From Methanorbis furvi (GTDB taxonomy: Archaea > Halobacteriota > Methanomicrobia > Methanomicrobiales > Methanocorpusculaceae), in contig NZ_JAWDKA010000010.1 in the NCBI RefSeq assembly GCF_032714615.1, positions 23,405 through 87,404 on the forward strand: a stretch of 64,000 nt of DNA, in the 5' to 3' direction. The notes under the pieces are model-generated. The model did not search any database, was not told where the DNA came from, and worked only from the letters and a program-made list of their open reading frames with translations. A program made the translations under genes and the position numbers. Positions 57,497 to 64,000 of the stretch are shown here, piece by piece; position 1 is the first letter of the stretch; every line of letters begins with the position of its first letter.

Positions 57497-59179
57497 TTAG
57501 CGGTGGGTGAAGTAGGCGGTGACGCTGCCGTCCTTCACCGAGTCAATTTTTGCAAAGCCCACACGCTCGAACTGAACAATTTTTCCTTCGTACGAAAGGA
57601 CGGCAGCTTCACAGAAGCCTTCGCTTGTTCCTTCCGGTGTCAGGAAGGAACAATGGACACCCGTTCCTGCAGGCAGCCACTGAACGATTGGTGCCTTGGC
57701 TGCTCTTGCTTCGGTGAGCGAGTCGCCTGCATACTCTGCGGTCGTCTCGCCGGTCATTCTGATGTTGAAGAGATCCTTCAGCCGAAGCATGCGGCCTGCT
57801 TCAATCTCTGACTTTGGCAAGAGAACTTTTCCAGTGAAGGAGAGAAGGCGCGTTCCGCGCTCAGGCATGTTCGGGTAGATCGGTGCGTGGGCATCCATTG
57901 CAGGAGCGTTTGCGACCGTGACCTCTACTGCGTCAGGGACAAAGAAGTATCGGTCAGCTGATGCATCGATGACTGCTTTGTTCTGGGCGAACAGATTTTC
58001 CCAGGAAAACGAGATGTCGGTGTCGCCGATACCGATGTCAACGACCGCGGCGCGAACTGCTTCGGGCTGGATGCCGCGGCGGGCAAGTGCACGAAGCGTT
58101 CCGAGATGAATGTCGTCCCATCCGGTATAGAGACCTTCATTAATTCCTTTGCGCATCCCGGATGTTGAGAGCTCAAGTCCTGCGATGGACATTCTTCCGT
58201 AGTGGTAGAAGTAGGGCATTTTCCAGCCGAAGTAGCGATAGATGTACTCCTGACGACGGGTGTTGGCGATGTGATCCTTGCCGCGGATGACGTGCGTCAT
58301 GCCGAGCAGGTGGTCATCGATTGCGACTGAGAAGTTCATCAGCGGGTAGACAAAGATTTCCGGACGACGTGGATGCGGGGTTGAGGTGAGGACACGCATT
58401 GCGGCAAAGTCGCGGACCGCAGGGTCGGGGTGGGCGATGTCGGTCTTGACCCGCATGGTGATTCCGCCCTCCTGATATTTTCCTGCAAGCATGTCGTCGA
58501 AGCGTGCGAGGTTCTCCTCAACACTCATGCTGCGGCAGGGACACGGCTGCTTTTTGAGCTTGAGTTCGCGGAACTCATCGTTGTCGCAGTTGCACATGTA
58601 GGCGCCGCCGAGTTTGATGAGTTCGCGTGCATAGTCATAGTAGGTCTGGAACCGGTCGGACTGGTAGACGACGTCGGTAATTCCAATGCCAAGCCATTTG
58701 AGATCCTCGGTGACCATGTCGTAGGCTGACGGGTCGACACGTTTCGGGTCGGTGTCCTCAACGCGGTAGTAGTATTTGCCGCCGTATTTTCTGACATAAT
58801 AATCGTTTAAGACCGAGGCGCGTGCATGGCCGAGGTGGAGGGGGCCGGACGGGTTTGGCGCAAACCGCATGACAACACCGCCTTCGGCCTCGGGCAGTTC
58901 GGGCAGTTCATGAATCCGTTCCTTTTTCTCATGCATTTTCTCGATCATTTCTGGAGAGAGTGCGGTGAGTTTTGCCTCGCGTTCCTCAACAGACATTGCT
59001 TCGACTTCTGCAAGAATTGCAGGAACCATGGCGTTGATCTCTTTTGCCTGACTTCGGAGCTCGGGGTGGGCACCCATGACCGAGCCGAGAATTGCTCCGG
59101 CTTTTGGAACCGATTTGTGTTTTACTGCGTTTTGCAGAGCGAAAAGAAATATATCATCACGAATATTTGTATCGGACAT
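57497..59179 (-). CDS. gltX: Glutamyl-tRNA synthetase (archaeal GluRS)
   Basis: The 560-aa class I synthetase has HIGH-type motif PSGPLHLGHA, YRVEDTDPKRVDP, YMCNCDNDEFRELK and a beta-barrel anticodon-binding C-terminal half typical of archaeal/eukaryotic GluRS. The KMSKS-equivalent reads LSTSGMRKGI, with Gly where many enzymes have Lys. In methanogens it usually charges both tRNA-Glu and tRNA-Gln. It is followed by an unknown gene at 8 nt. Confidence 0.96.
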   Translation of the reverse strand: MSDTNIRDDIFLFALQNAVKHKSVPKAGAILGSVMGAHPELRSQAKEINAMVPAILAEVEAMSVEEREAKLTALSPEMIEKMHEKKERIHELPELPEAEGGVVMRFAPNPSGPLHLGHARASVLNDYYVRKYGGKYYYRVEDTDPKRVDPSAYDMVTEDLKWLGIGITDVVYQSDRFQTYYDYARELIKLGGAYMCNCDNDEFRELKLKKQPCPCRSMSVEENLARFDDMLAGKYQEGGITMRVKTDIAHPDPAVRDFAAMRVLTSTPHPRRPEIFVYPLMNFSVAIDDHLLGMTHVIRGKDHIANTRRQEYIYRYFGWKMPYFYHYGRMSIAGLELSTSGMRKGINEGLYTGWDDIHLGTLRALARRGIQPEAVRAAVVDIGIGDTDISFSWENLFAQNKAVIDASADRYFFVPDAVEVTVANAPAMDAHAPIYPNMPERGTRLLSFTGKVLLPKSEIEAGRMLRLKDLFNIRMTGETTAEYAGDSLTEARAAKAPIVQWLPAGTGVHCSFLTPEGTSEGFCEAAVLSYEGKIVQFERVGFAKIDSVKDGSVTAYFTHR

Positions 59180-59293
59180 TTGCGGGAATTATATTGGCGT
59201 GCGGGGTGTTTATACTTGCTTCCCATTCAATCATCAGGGCTCGAGAAAATATCATTATCTCAGGCAGACTATTACTGTGTAACTATCGGGAAA

Positions 59294-59614
59294 ATGACAC
59301 AATCCTACGTGAGTATCAAAAAAGACGTACTGGCACTGCTTGAGCGTGAGCTGGCGCACATGCAGGAATATTTTGGCGTACGGACAATCGGCCTGTTCGG
59401 ATCAGTAAGCAGGGGAGAGGATACTCCGGAAAGTGATGTGGATATTGTTGTCGGATTTCGCGAGGGAGAATATACGCTCGCGAACTTGGTGTATCTTGCT
59501 GATTATCTTGAAGAAAAAACGAAACGATCCGTTGACGTGGTTCCGGATGATGCAATCAGCAGATACCTCAGGCCGTTCATTGAGGATGAGGTGATTATGA
59601 TTGCGCCGGCATGA
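59294..59614 (+). CDS. mntA: MntA-type nucleotidyltransferase antitoxin (second pair)
   Basis: The 106-aa protein has GS-x10-DxD (G36-S37, D48/D50 in GSVSRGEDTPESDVD). The ATG at 59294 is chosen; the long upstream frame runs antisense through gltX and is rejected. It shares about half its residues with the MntA at 11922-12239 and precedes a HepT gene, so it is a second type VII toxin-antitoxin pair, on the opposite strand and 47 kb away. Confidence 0.87.
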   Translation: MTQSYVSIKKDVLALLERELAHMQEYFGVRTIGLFGSVSRGEDTPESDVDIVVGFREGEYTLANLVYLADYLEEKTKRSVDVVPDDAISRYLRPFIEDEVIMIAPA

Positions 59615-59945
59615 CAGTGTGTACATTCGCCATATTCATGATGAGATAGAATTTCTTGAAGAAAATTTTCAAAATCTTACCTATGCGGAACTGACAAGCG
59701 ACAAACGCGCTCAGCATATGATAACAAAAGCTCTGGAGATCATCGGCGAAGCATCCAAGAATCTCTCGGATGTAATAAAAAACGAGTACACCACAATCGA
59801 GTGGCGACTGATTGCAGGAATGCGGGACCGGCTTACCCACAGTTACGATGACGTGAGCTGGAAGACGGTATGGGATGTTCTGCAAAATGATATTCCTGCT
59901 CTTCGGTCAGGTATTGATCAGATTCTCGCAGAGAAAGGCTGGTAA
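59601..59945 (+). CDS. hepT: HepT-type HEPN toxin (second pair)
   Basis: The 114-aa helical protein has R-x4-H (R75, H80) followed by Tyr82 (RDRLTHSY). The start is either TTG at 59601, inside the mntA end and about 10 nt after GAGG, or GTG at 59619, 4 nt after the mntA stop; no ATG is suitable. Compared with the first HepT (11596-11937) the catalytic motif is kept while much else differs. Confidence 0.86.
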   Translation: MRRHDSVYIRHIHDEIEFLEENFQNLTYAELTSDKRAQHMITKALEIIGEASKNLSDVIKNEYTTIEWRLIAGMRDRLTHSYDDVSWKTVWDVLQNDIPALRSGIDQILAEKGW

Positions 59946-59947
59946 AT

Positions 59948-60598
59948 CTACTCCCCGTCCCACTCCAGATAAAACTCAGCGAGAAACTCCTCCATGAACT
60001 TATGTCGTCGCTCGGCAATTGCACGTCCCTCGGATGTGTTCATCCGGTCACGCAGAAGCAGAAGTTTTTCGTAAAAATGATTGATGGTGTGACGGCTGCC
60101 GTTTCGATACTCAGCAGCAGTTCCAACTGCTACTACTCCTTCGTCAGGGTTGTAGAGTTCGCGGCCTTTTGCCCCGCCGTACGCAAATGCCCGCGCAATA
60201 CCAATTGCCCCGACAGCATCCAGCCGGTCGGCATCCTGCACAATCTGTCCTTCCAAGGACAGAGGTGTTTGATCAAAACCTCCTTTGAAACCAAGATGCA
60301 GAATGTCAAAGATGATACCGTCCCACTCTTCATTTGAAAGCGCCGCACGAACTCCGAGCTGATCGATGAGATCAAAAAGAGCGGCTGAGGCATCACCATC
60401 ATAGAACTTTTCATCAAAAACATCATGCAGAAGAGCAGTCAGCTCCACTCTGATCCCATCTCCACCGGCAGAGTCGTTGATCCTTTTCGCAAGTTTCGCG
60501 ACGCGGACGACATGCCACCAGTCATGGCCGGTTGCTTCGCCAAGTGAGCATGAGCGGACATGATCTGATACGGTCCGGAGAACGTCGGCATGATTCAT
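59948..60598 (-). CDS. HD-domain phosphohydrolase
   Basis: The 216-aa protein has the HD metal motif set: TGHDWWHVVRVAKLA, LLHDVFDEK and QDADRLDAVGAIGIARAF. This subgroup (YpgQ-like) includes nucleotide pyrophosphohydrolases and other small-molecule phosphatases. It starts at ATG 60598; a longer frame into the repeat-like DNA upstream is rejected. It converges on the HepT gene with a 2-nt gap. Confidence 0.88.
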   Translation of the reverse strand: MNHADVLRTVSDHVRSCSLGEATGHDWWHVVRVAKLAKRINDSAGGDGIRVELTALLHDVFDEKFYDGDASAALFDLIDQLGVRAALSNEEWDGIIFDILHLGFKGGFDQTPLSLEGQIVQDADRLDAVGAIGIARAFAYGGAKGRELYNPDEGVVAVGTAAEYRNGSRHTINHFYEKLLLLRDRMNTSEGRAIAERRHKFMEEFLAEFYLEWDGE

Positions 60599-60610
60599 TA
60601 TTCTACAACT

Positions 60611-60629
60611 GGGAGTTACGCGGTGGTGA
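60611..60629. repeat. Fragment of repeat family B end
   Basis: GGGAGTTACGCGGTGGTGAAT matches the left end of family B copy 2 (39843-39862, AGGAGTTACGCGGTGACGAAT). No second arm is present nearby. Confidence 0.5.
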
Positions 60630-60696
60630 ATGTTTTCATACTTGCGGGCAGTCACATCACCTCACAAAAATTTCCGCGTGCATCCTCTTATCACGT

Positions 60697-61668
60697 TCAA
60701 ATGTTTTCAGCAGTTTGCACAAACTCCTTCGCACAGGAAACCCGTCCGAAAAGTTTGAGCATCCACTTCTCTTTCCATCCGTAGGTGAAGCTCCCACCGG
60801 ACGCATTCGGGTGACCGCCGCCGTTGAATTTTTTTGCGATGAGGTGGCTTATCGGTTCAACACTTCTGAGAGAAAACTTTCCATTGTCAAAGACTAAAAG
60901 TTCCATGGTGCAGCCGAGCTCTTTTCGTGCGGCAGCGGCAGTTTCACTGGGGTAGCCGTAGGATGGCATTACGGCAATTGTATGTTTTCCGCGGAATATT
61001 TTTGCATGTTTGATGCTTTTTTTGATGCAGGCATTCTTGTCGCGTTCGATTCCTTCAAAGATCTTTTCAACGTCGCTGTCGATGATCACTCCTTCGACGA
61101 ATTTGTTGCGGATGAGTTCGAGGTTTTCGCGTTTGGATGTCACCATGCCAAGAACTGCCGAGCGGGGGTCTTTGTGTTTCCAGAGGTCGTAGTCGCAGAC
61201 AACTCTGGCGATTTCTTTGGCGGTGGAGTTATCTTTTGCGAGCGCTTCTGCTACGACTCCTGTTGCACAGCGGGTTGTGTCGATTTCGAGGGATACGACG
61301 AAAGGCCGGACACGGTTCATTTCCTCTTCGGTCCACTTGTGGTGGTCGTACCACTGAATTTTCCAGCCTGCAGCATGGGCTTTTTTGATAGTATCTTCGA
61401 TGCCGTTCTGGTAGCCGAGGTCTGAGATGATTAAGGTGTCTTCTTTTCCGTTGCATCCTCCAACTTGTGAGACGAACCAGCCGAACCGGTTGACCGAGGA
61501 GAAGAGGGTGAGAATGTCGTTTCCGTAAACCATCCGGCAGACTGCGTCCGATCCTGCTGCGTCGAGATCGTTATGGGTGAGGTGGACGATTTGCGTGGTT
61601 CGCGCGACGATTTTTTCCTGAAGGGTCGGTTTTACTTTGGTGGATTTTTTTCGGAAGGAGAAGGGCAT
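60697..61668 (-). CDS. DHH-family phosphoesterase
   Basis: The 323-aa protein has DHH landmarks: THNDLDAAGSDAV at the N-terminus, LGY/D region, WYDHHKW and the C-terminal GGGHPNASGG of DHHA1. Related archaeal enzymes degrade short RNAs, oligoribonucleotides or cyclic dinucleotides. The N-terminal 25 residues are basic (MPFSFRKKSTKVKPTLQEK). Substrate unknown. It is a single gene upstream of tRNA-Phe on the opposite strand. Confidence 0.9.
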   Translation of the reverse strand: MPFSFRKKSTKVKPTLQEKIVARTTQIVHLTHNDLDAAGSDAVCRMVYGNDILTLFSSVNRFGWFVSQVGGCNGKEDTLIISDLGYQNGIEDTIKKAHAAGWKIQWYDHHKWTEEEMNRVRPFVVSLEIDTTRCATGVVAEALAKDNSTAKEIARVVCDYDLWKHKDPRSAVLGMVTSKRENLELIRNKFVEGVIIDSDVEKIFEGIERDKNACIKKSIKHAKIFRGKHTIAVMPSYGYPSETAAAARKELGCTMELLVFDNGKFSLRSVEPISHLIAKKFNGGGHPNASGGSFTYGWKEKWMLKLFGRVSCAKEFVQTAENI

Positions 61669-61726
61669 TGCATAGTATATTGGCTGTTTGACGAGATAAG
61701 ATGAAAGGGATGGTGAATCATAACTC

Positions 61727-61735
61727 TTATATAAT
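61727..61735 (+). promoter_or_regulatory. TATA box of tRNA-Phe
   Basis: TTATATAAT lies about 30 nt before the mature 5' end of tRNA-Phe. Confidence 0.6.
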
Positions 61736-61762
61736 TTTCAGGACAACATTACTGGCACACAG

Positions 61763-61835
61763 GCCTTTATAGCTCAGTTGGGAGAGCACCAGACTGAAGA
61801 TCTGGTTGTCCCCGGTTCAAGTCCGGGTGAAGGCA
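61763..61835 (+). tRNA. tRNA-Phe (GAA)
   Basis: The acceptor is GCCTTTA/TGAAGGC, the D arm GCTC..GAGC, anticodon stem CCAGA/TCTGG with loop CTGAAGA (anticodon GAA), and T arm CCCGGTTCAAGTCCGGG. No CCA is encoded. A small element gene on the opposite strand ends within it, so its 3' half may be an attachment site. Confidence 0.96.
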
Positions 61836-62037
61836 TCACATTGTCCTTATTTTGGCAAATTAAGACCAAATTTGCCTTGGTTTTTGTTCTAAGCTCAGAA
61901 ATCATCGTATCGAGCAATTTGCCCGCATTTAAGCCTCCGTTCTTGATAAACTCGTAAGTCTCGGGATCGATGGTTGTGTGTAACCTTTTTCTAATCCTTT
62001 GGATTACCGTCTTTTTCGCTTTTCCTCTGTTTTGCAT
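61774..62037 (-). CDS. Ribbon-helix-helix-like DNA-binding protein of an integrated element
   Basis: The protein is 87 aa from ATG 62037, which has AGGAG about 10 nt upstream. Its N-terminus is very basic (MQNRGKAKKTVIQRIRKRLH), followed by TTIDPETYEFIKNGGLNAGKLLDTMISEL, which resembles ribbon-helix-helix or CcdA-like regulators. The last 20-odd residues (MPSPGLEPGTTRSSVWCSPN) are encoded antisense to tRNA-Phe, as expected if the element inserted into the tRNA 3' half. A palindrome 14 nt upstream of the start is a likely operator. Confidence 0.65.
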   Translation of the reverse strand: MQNRGKAKKTVIQRIRKRLHTTIDPETYEFIKNGGLNAGKLLDTMISELRTKTKANLVLICQNKDNVMPSPGLEPGTTRSSVWCSPN

Positions 62038-62051
62038 TTCTCTTTTCTCCT

Positions 62052-62069
62052 GTCTGGACACGTCCAGAC
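62052..62069. promoter_or_regulatory. Palindromic operator candidate
   Basis: GTCTGGAC-AC-GTCCAGAC has perfect 8-nt arms and covers the predicted transcription start of the ribbon-helix-helix gene (minus-strand TATA candidate CATACAAAAA about 62080-62090). Confidence 0.55.
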
Positions 62070-62199
62070 ACATGTGGACATTTTTGTATGCATAGTGGTC
62101 GTTGTGCGAGGTCATAAAGGGGGGACAACCCTGCGTTTCAAAAGTGGTTAACGGGCACTTTCAGTACGCACGGTCTGGGATTTATCATGATACGGGTCG

Positions 62200-62436
62200 A
62201 TGATTTCAGAGCCTATGAAAAAATCAACATCAGACGGTTGTGCTGATGTGATCCCGGAACCCGATCATAGGCGCAACAGAGGTTTGGAGATGGGGAGCCG
62301 AAAACGGCAGCAACCCGGATCACGGGATCACGAGATGCACAAGAAAATAGACCGGACGAATCCGTATGTAAGGGCGATGTTTACGCCAGAATTTGTTAGA
62401 TTCGCAAAAGAGATTCTTACAGAGGAGGACACCTAA
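62200..62436 (+). CDS. Small hypothetical protein (up to 78 aa)
   Basis: The frame is rich in charged and polar residues and ends PYVRAMFTPEFVRFAKEILTEEDT, a short helix. The start could be ATG 62200 or the in-frame ATG 62215; neither has a clear ribosome-binding site. I do not recognise it. It belongs to the presumed element after tRNA-Phe, and composition is unlike the housekeeping genes. Confidence 0.4.
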   Translation: MISEPMKKSTSDGCADVIPEPDHRRNRGLEMGSRKRQQPGSRDHEMHKKIDRTNPYVRAMFTPEFVRFAKEILTEEDT

Positions 62437-62467
62437 TCCTCCCTGTTTCTGAAATAATATTCATCCT

Positions 62468-62950
62468 TTATGGTGCGTATGTCCCGCGCTTGAGTATATC
62501 GGGTTCATCGTCGCCCAACGTCCAGATTAGATTTCTCTGGTATTTTCCGGCCTGTTTTATTTCAAACGTCCCCATATCTAATCCCGGGAATTCGGATTTT
62601 GATATGTATGTATTTTGGCCTGTATAGGATTCTGCATATACACTCACACACTTCGCAGAATATACTTTTTCTCCAATTTTGGTGTATTGGAAGTCAAACG
62701 TCGTGGTTTTGAGATAACCGCTTAACCCATAATCTGATGCAGACAGCACTCCCTTGTCGTAATGCACATACGCAGTTCCTAATCCATTCTCATAGAACTC
62801 AAGATTACAGTATCCCGTTCCTTCTTCTACATCATACCAATTTCCCGCGATAGGATTATCCGAACCTCCTGCTCCGGTAAATGCACCAATCAACAGAACG
62901 CAGACGCCAAAAGCGACTATTAATAACAAAAGTGTCTTTATCCAACCCAT
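62468..62950 (-). CDS. Predicted secreted or membrane-anchored protein (160 aa)
   Basis: The N-terminus MGWIKTLLLLIVAFGVCVLLIGAFTG is a signal anchor. The rest (NPIAGNWYDVEEGTGYCNLEFYENGLGTAYV...) looks like a small beta-barrel or lipocalin-like domain with GNWY at its start, which is often seen in archaeal proteins of unknown function. ATG 62950 is preferred to TTG 62956. AAATATTATT about 15-25 nt upstream suggests a leaderless or near-leaderless transcript. Confidence 0.6.
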   Translation of the reverse strand: MGWIKTLLLLIVAFGVCVLLIGAFTGAGGSDNPIAGNWYDVEEGTGYCNLEFYENGLGTAYVHYDKGVLSASDYGLSGYLKTTTFDFQYTKIGEKVYSAKCVSVYAESYTGQNTYISKSEFPGLDMGTFEIKQAGKYQRNLIWTLGDDEPDILKRGTYAP

Positions 62951-62956
62951 AAACAA

Positions 62957-63260
62957 TAATATTTCATTTACTCATAATCAATTTACCCGCGCCTGTGTGT
63001 ATGTGTGTGGGTAAGAAAAAAAGTGTGTCTCTGAAAAAGTCCGCCCGTCCGGTCTACCTGTGTGTATGTGTGTATGTATGCGGGTGTTTCTTCTTTCTTC
63101 TTCTTTCTTGTACTGTACTTAGTACTAGTACTAAATAATAATAATATAATATAAAAAAAAAGCTATTGATGAGAGGTTTTTCCGCCCGGATGTGCCGTCC
63201 GTCCGGTCGGACTTTACCGTCCATAGAGATTTTTTCTTATGCCCGTGTGTATGTGTGTGG
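62957..63260. other. Repeat-rich non-coding region of the element (origin-like)
   Basis: It contains GTGTGTATGTGTGTGG twice (62994-63010, 63245-63260) with related copies near 63060-63078, CCGTCCGGTC-type repeats near 63041-63053 and 63196-63210, pyrimidine runs, the perfect palindrome TTAGTACTAGTACTAA (63119-63134) and an A/T-only tract to about 63161. No gene is visible. The layout resembles an iteron or partition region, but this is inference. Confidence 0.4.
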
Positions 63261-63509
63261 TTAGTCTTTGAGCATCCGCTTAAACTCGGCTCTGAGTTCT
63301 GGATCTTTGAGTGCTTCCATGAGTTCGTAGGTAGCAACACTCACGTTCATTTCACGACGTGCCAAGTCCTGAGCAATAACAAAATTCAGATAATCACTCA
63401 AGGATTCAAACGGTGGATTCTCACCTTCGGTTAAATCTCTCACTTTTTCGTAAATTTCACGGCTCACCCGTGCACCCAAGGCAACTTTCCGGCTTTTAAT
63501 CGCAACCAT
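63261..63509 (-). CDS. Small ribbon-helix-helix-like protein (82 aa)
   Basis: The protein MVAIKSRKVALGARVSREIYEKVRDL...FESLSDYLNFVIAQDLARRE has a basic beta-strand start followed by two helices, like plasmid-borne ribbon-helix-helix regulators. The C-terminal helix (YELMEALKDPELRAEFKRMLKD) is acidic/basic mixed. TTTATAGT lies about 28 nt before the ATG, consistent with a leaderless transcript. It is divergent from the two small genes at 63615 and 63781. Confidence 0.6.
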   Translation of the reverse strand: MVAIKSRKVALGARVSREIYEKVRDLTEGENPPFESLSDYLNFVIAQDLARREMNVSVATYELMEALKDPELRAEFKRMLKD

Positions 63510-63614
63510 GTTAGTAAGTTGTCATACCCGTTACTATAAATCGTTATCATTAAATACCACATACACCCATGTGTATGTAAGTAAGTGTGCAATACATTTA
63601 CGAACAAAACCGTG

Positions 63615-63788
63615 ATGGCGCGGAGGAGTTGAGAAAAAATAGCATCAAACTTTAGCCTATACATCGGAGATTCCGATGCCAAAATTTGGAATAAATTTCT
63701 GGAAATGATACCCAAAGGAAAAGCGTCCAAGGTAATTACGACGCTGATCCGCGGGTATGTAGAAGGGAGAATCAAGATAGATGTCTGA
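63615..63788 (+). pseudogene. Small DNA-binding-type gene with in-frame TGA at codon 6
   Basis: From ATG 63615 the frame reads MARRS, then TGA (63630-63632), then EKIASNFSLYIGDSDAKIWNKFLEMIPKGKASKVITTLIRGYVEGRIKIDV. The part after the stop resembles the protein of the next gene (63781), so the TGA probably replaced an Arg or Trp codon. Alternatively translation begins at the ATA at 63639, 11 nt after GGAGGAG. No ATG, GTG or TTG follows the TGA until an internal ATG that would remove half the domain. Confidence 0.5.
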
Positions 63789-64000
63789 ATTAAAAATTTG
63801 GTTCTCGGAGAGCGAGGACGACCTTAGACGATGGTTCAAACAGACCTACGGAGATCGTTGTTCTGCAGTACTCAAGGACTACATCAAGACTCTTGCGAAG
63901 GGTTCCGAGGGCGGCGGTGGATCCACACCGATCACAAACGGCCCGGCTGATATCATCCGGCGGGCTTTCGCTGACGTGACCAACGAAGCAAGATGGATCT
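63781..64000 (+). CDS. Small DNA-binding-type protein, 3' end cut by window edge
   Basis: The frame is open from ATG 63781 to the edge (73 codons). The start MSELKIWFSESEDDLRRWFKQTYGDRCSAVLKDYIKTLAKG parallels the preceding gene's SLYIGDSDAKIWNKFLEM...ASKVITTLIRGYVEG, then a Gly-rich linker follows. The ATG overlaps the stop of the preceding frame by 8 nt. Plasmid-type ribbon-helix-helix or partition proteins have this pattern; the function is not established. Confidence 0.6.
   Translation, partial: MSELKIWFSESEDDLRRWFKQTYGDRCSAVLKDYIKTLAKGSEGGGGSTPITNGPADIIRRAFADVTNEARWI

Noticed and set aside
58826..59293. Long N-terminal extension of the second MntA
   Set aside because: It is antisense to gltX; the MntA domain begins at 59294.
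62038..62115. Extension of the ribbon-helix-helix protein to 62115
   Set aside because: A good AGGAG site serves the ATG at 62037, and the extension would cover the operator and promoter.
62990..63600. CRISPR array from the repeated GTGTGTATGTGTGTG units
   Set aside because: Units are irregularly spaced, low complexity and without spacers of constant length; no cas genes are present anywhere in the window.
63464..63775. 103-codon minus-strand frame
   Set aside because: Antisense to the small plus-strand genes and crosses the divergent promoter region.

Overview
The window reads as a chromosomal segment of a euryarchaeal methanogen of the order Methanomicrobiales, most likely a Methanocorpusculum relative (inference). 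Supporting points are a complete A1AO ATP synthase operon, archaeal RNA polymerase subunits D, N, K and L, archaeal ribosomal protein order, aIF2-beta with a TRAM domain, deoxyhypusine synthase, the archaeal mevalonate branch (mevalonate kinase, isopentenyl phosphate kinase, type 2 IDI, prenyl synthase) together with a bacterial-type DNA gyrase. Promoters look archaeal (TATA about 25-30 nt upstream of the start), and both leaderless genes and genes with strong GGAGG sites occur.

Layout. 1-3000: four type IV pilin-like genes in a minus-strand operon, cut at the left edge. 3257-11542: A-type ATP synthase operon H-I-K-E-C-F-A-B-D. 11596-12239: HepT/MntA toxin-antitoxin pair. 12302-17089: a lipoprotein, two more pilin-like proteins and phosphoglycerate kinase. 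17434-20532: a VTC / DUF4956 / CotH-kinase cassette. 20800-26734: small membrane protein, PurL, a possible non-coding RNA, aIF2-beta, two alpha/beta hydrolases and RpoL. 27227-33254: tRNA-Ser, S13-S4-S11-RpoD-L18e-L13-S9-RpoN, tRNA-Pro, RpoK, enolase, S2. 33740-39674: Memo-like protein, mevalonate kinase, isopentenyl phosphate kinase, IDI-2, RNase J and prenyl synthase, an isoprenoid-lipid cluster. 40060-45655: ferredoxin-nitroreductase and GyrBA. 45884-51045: RND-type exporter, two transcription regulators, and an ArvABC/OapABC-like trio (small GTPase plus two partners). 51439-57488: three CBS-domain proteins, deoxyhypusine synthase, two DUF5714 paralogues and an unknown protein. 57497-61668: GluRS, a second MntA/HepT pair, an HD hydrolase and a DHH phosphoesterase. 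61763-64000: tRNA-Phe followed by what looks like an integrated plasmid-like element carrying small DNA-binding proteins and repeat-rich DNA.

The most unusual content lies between genes. Three unrelated families of long, nested inverted repeats occupy intergenic regions. Family A has three copies and a relic (TTCCGTGGGCGACTC ends). Family B has two copies, and one copy supplies the stop codon of the cotH gene. Family C is a nested GTTGCCG-core palindrome. Other notable signals are two hairpin-rich, TATA-preceded, T-run-terminated candidate RNAs, several perfect 16-bp palindromes at control positions, modular pilins with a conserved head and diverged tail, and a small element gene carrying an in-frame TGA at codon 6. 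All function assignments are from reading the sequence; no database search was run.
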